Below the pieces are notes generated by a model that did no database searches, was not told where the DNA came from, and saw only the letters and a program-made list of their open reading frames with translations. A stretch of 64,000 nucleotides of DNA from Burkholderiales bacterium (lineage in GTDB: Bacteria > Pseudomonadota > Gammaproteobacteria > Burkholderiales > Burkholderiaceae_C), in contig JAIOOS010000012.1 in assembly GCA_021414305.1 (NCBI GenBank), positions 1-64,000 on the forward strand, in the 5' to 3' direction. Both the position numbers and the translations under genes were made by a program. Within the stretch, counting starts at the first letter, position 1. Each line of letters begins with the position of its first letter. Shown one piece after another: positions 63,495 through 64,000 of this stretch.

Positions 63495-63977
63495 ATGAAG
63501 ACTGCCCCGATGCTGCTTTCGCTCGCCGTCCTGCTGAGCGCGGCGAGCGGCGCCTCGGCGCAGGCCACGCAGGCCCACAAGCTCGGCTGGCTGCAGGGCT
63601 GCTGGGCGGCGGTGGACCAGGAGCGCGCGGTCGAGGAGCAGTGGATGGCGCCGCGCGGCAAGACGATGATCGGCTCGAGCCGCACCGTCCAGGGCGCGAG
63701 CCTCGTCGGCTACGAATTCATGATGATCCGCGAGCAGGGCGACCGCTACGCGATCGAGGTGCGCCCCTCGGGCCGCGCACCCGTCGTCTTCAACCAGGTT
63801 TCGCTCACCGATTCGAGCGTCGTGTTCGAGAACCTGAAGCACGGCTATCCGCAGAAGATCGGCTATCGCCGCGACGGCGAGAACTCGCTCTCGGCGTGGA
63901 TCGAAGGCAGCCGCAACGGCGTCTCGCGCCGCTTCGTGTTCCCTTACCGGCAGGTCGTCTGCGCCGGCAGCGCCTGA
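63495..63977 (+). CDS. Exported DUF6265-type protein
   Basis: 160 residues with a signal peptide (MLLSLAVLLSAASGASA). HKLGWLQGCWAAVDQERAVEEQWMAPRGKTMIGSSRTVQGASLVGYEFMMIREQGDRYAIEVRPSG matches DUF6265, a lipocalin-like beta-barrel. GGGAGACC precedes the ATG. The window ends 23 bases after its stop. Confidence 0.85.
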   Translation: MKTAPMLLSLAVLLSAASGASAQATQAHKLGWLQGCWAAVDQERAVEEQWMAPRGKTMIGSSRTVQGASLVGYEFMMIREQGDRYAIEVRPSGRAPVVFNQVSLTDSSVVFENLKHGYPQKIGYRRDGENSLSAWIEGSRNGVSRRFVFPYRQVVCAGSA

Positions 63978-64000
63978 GGCGCTTCGCGCCGGCGCGCTAG

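Larger units (their letters stand above)
18351..64000 (+). other. attC-less co-directional small-gene zone, possible fossil cassette array
   Basis: About 86 small genes or gene remnants are packed in 45.6 kb, 84 of them on the + strand. They have unrelated functions and show the same family repertoire as the attC zone (GNAT, VOC, GFA, DUF1648). No complete attC is visible. Short attC-like scars occur up to about 37 kb and then vanish. Inference: the old, distal part of the integron in which recombination sites have decayed. It could also be an unrelated gene-collecting region. The zone continues past the right edge. Confidence 0.6.

Noticed and set aside
1..64000. tRNA, rRNA, riboswitch, phage or insertion-sequence genes
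   Set aside because: I found no transposase, phage or integrase ORF and no recognisable RNA gene; I could not run a covariance search.

Overview
The window is high-GC proteobacterial DNA, most likely from a beta- or gammaproteobacterium. That guess rests on the attC style, the GNAT, GFA, VOC and TspO-type families, and Tat and Sec signal peptides; no rRNA, tRNA or core gene is present to confirm it. It is the interior of a very large integron-like gene array. No integrase, attI, transposase, phage or CRISPR gene is present. Cassette orientation implies that intI and attI lie to the left of base 1, so the left side would be recent and the right side old.

Zone 1 (1 to about 18.35 kb) is a classical chromosomal-integron cassette array. 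It has 33 recognisable attC sites, mostly exactly 78 bp, of the form GCCTAAC..hairpin with TTCG loop..GTTAGGC. Between them lie 31 small genes or gene remnants, all on the + strand, and five complete plus one partial copy of a roughly 400-bp cassette family without a convincing ORF. Cargo includes a ParE/RelE toxin with a truncated antitoxin, BrnTA with a broken toxin, a GIY-YIG-like protein, GNATs, a Tat-exported deaminase, a DUF6985 protein, a GFA enzyme, an SDR, a CYTH protein, a periplasmic glutaredoxin, GrpB, a CDO-like cupin and many small membrane or secreted proteins. From about 13 kb rightwards the attC sites deteriorate: TAAC becomes TGAC, GTTAGG becomes ACTAGG or GGTAGG, and some sites are halved, interrupted or collapsed.

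Zone 2 (about 18.35 to 64 kb) has no intact attC, yet it keeps the look of a cassette array. It holds about 86 small genes or remnants in 45.6 kb, 84 of them on the + strand, with unrelated functions and recurring families: GNAT, VOC, NTF2-like, GFA, LysE, PaaI and DUF1801. A DUF1648-type protein has one copy in each zone. Up to about 37 kb, short intergenic stretches still resemble attC arms. Beyond that none can be recognised; genes become denser, with many 4-bp ATGA/GTGA overlaps at 48-62 kb, and some are fused in frame (GNAT-DUF1801, GNAT-GNAT). Many gaps also carry a TAnnnT -10-like hexamer 20-57 bp before the next start, so these genes may have their own promoters.

My main interpretation is a single array showing progressive attC loss, gene decay and compaction with distance from the presumed integrase. 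The alternative is that Zone 2 is a distinct, attC-independent collector of promoter-bearing single-gene units. The two inverted genes (23.1 and 34.9 kb) are the only strand exceptions. The genes do not form one pathway; they are an adaptive-gene reservoir.
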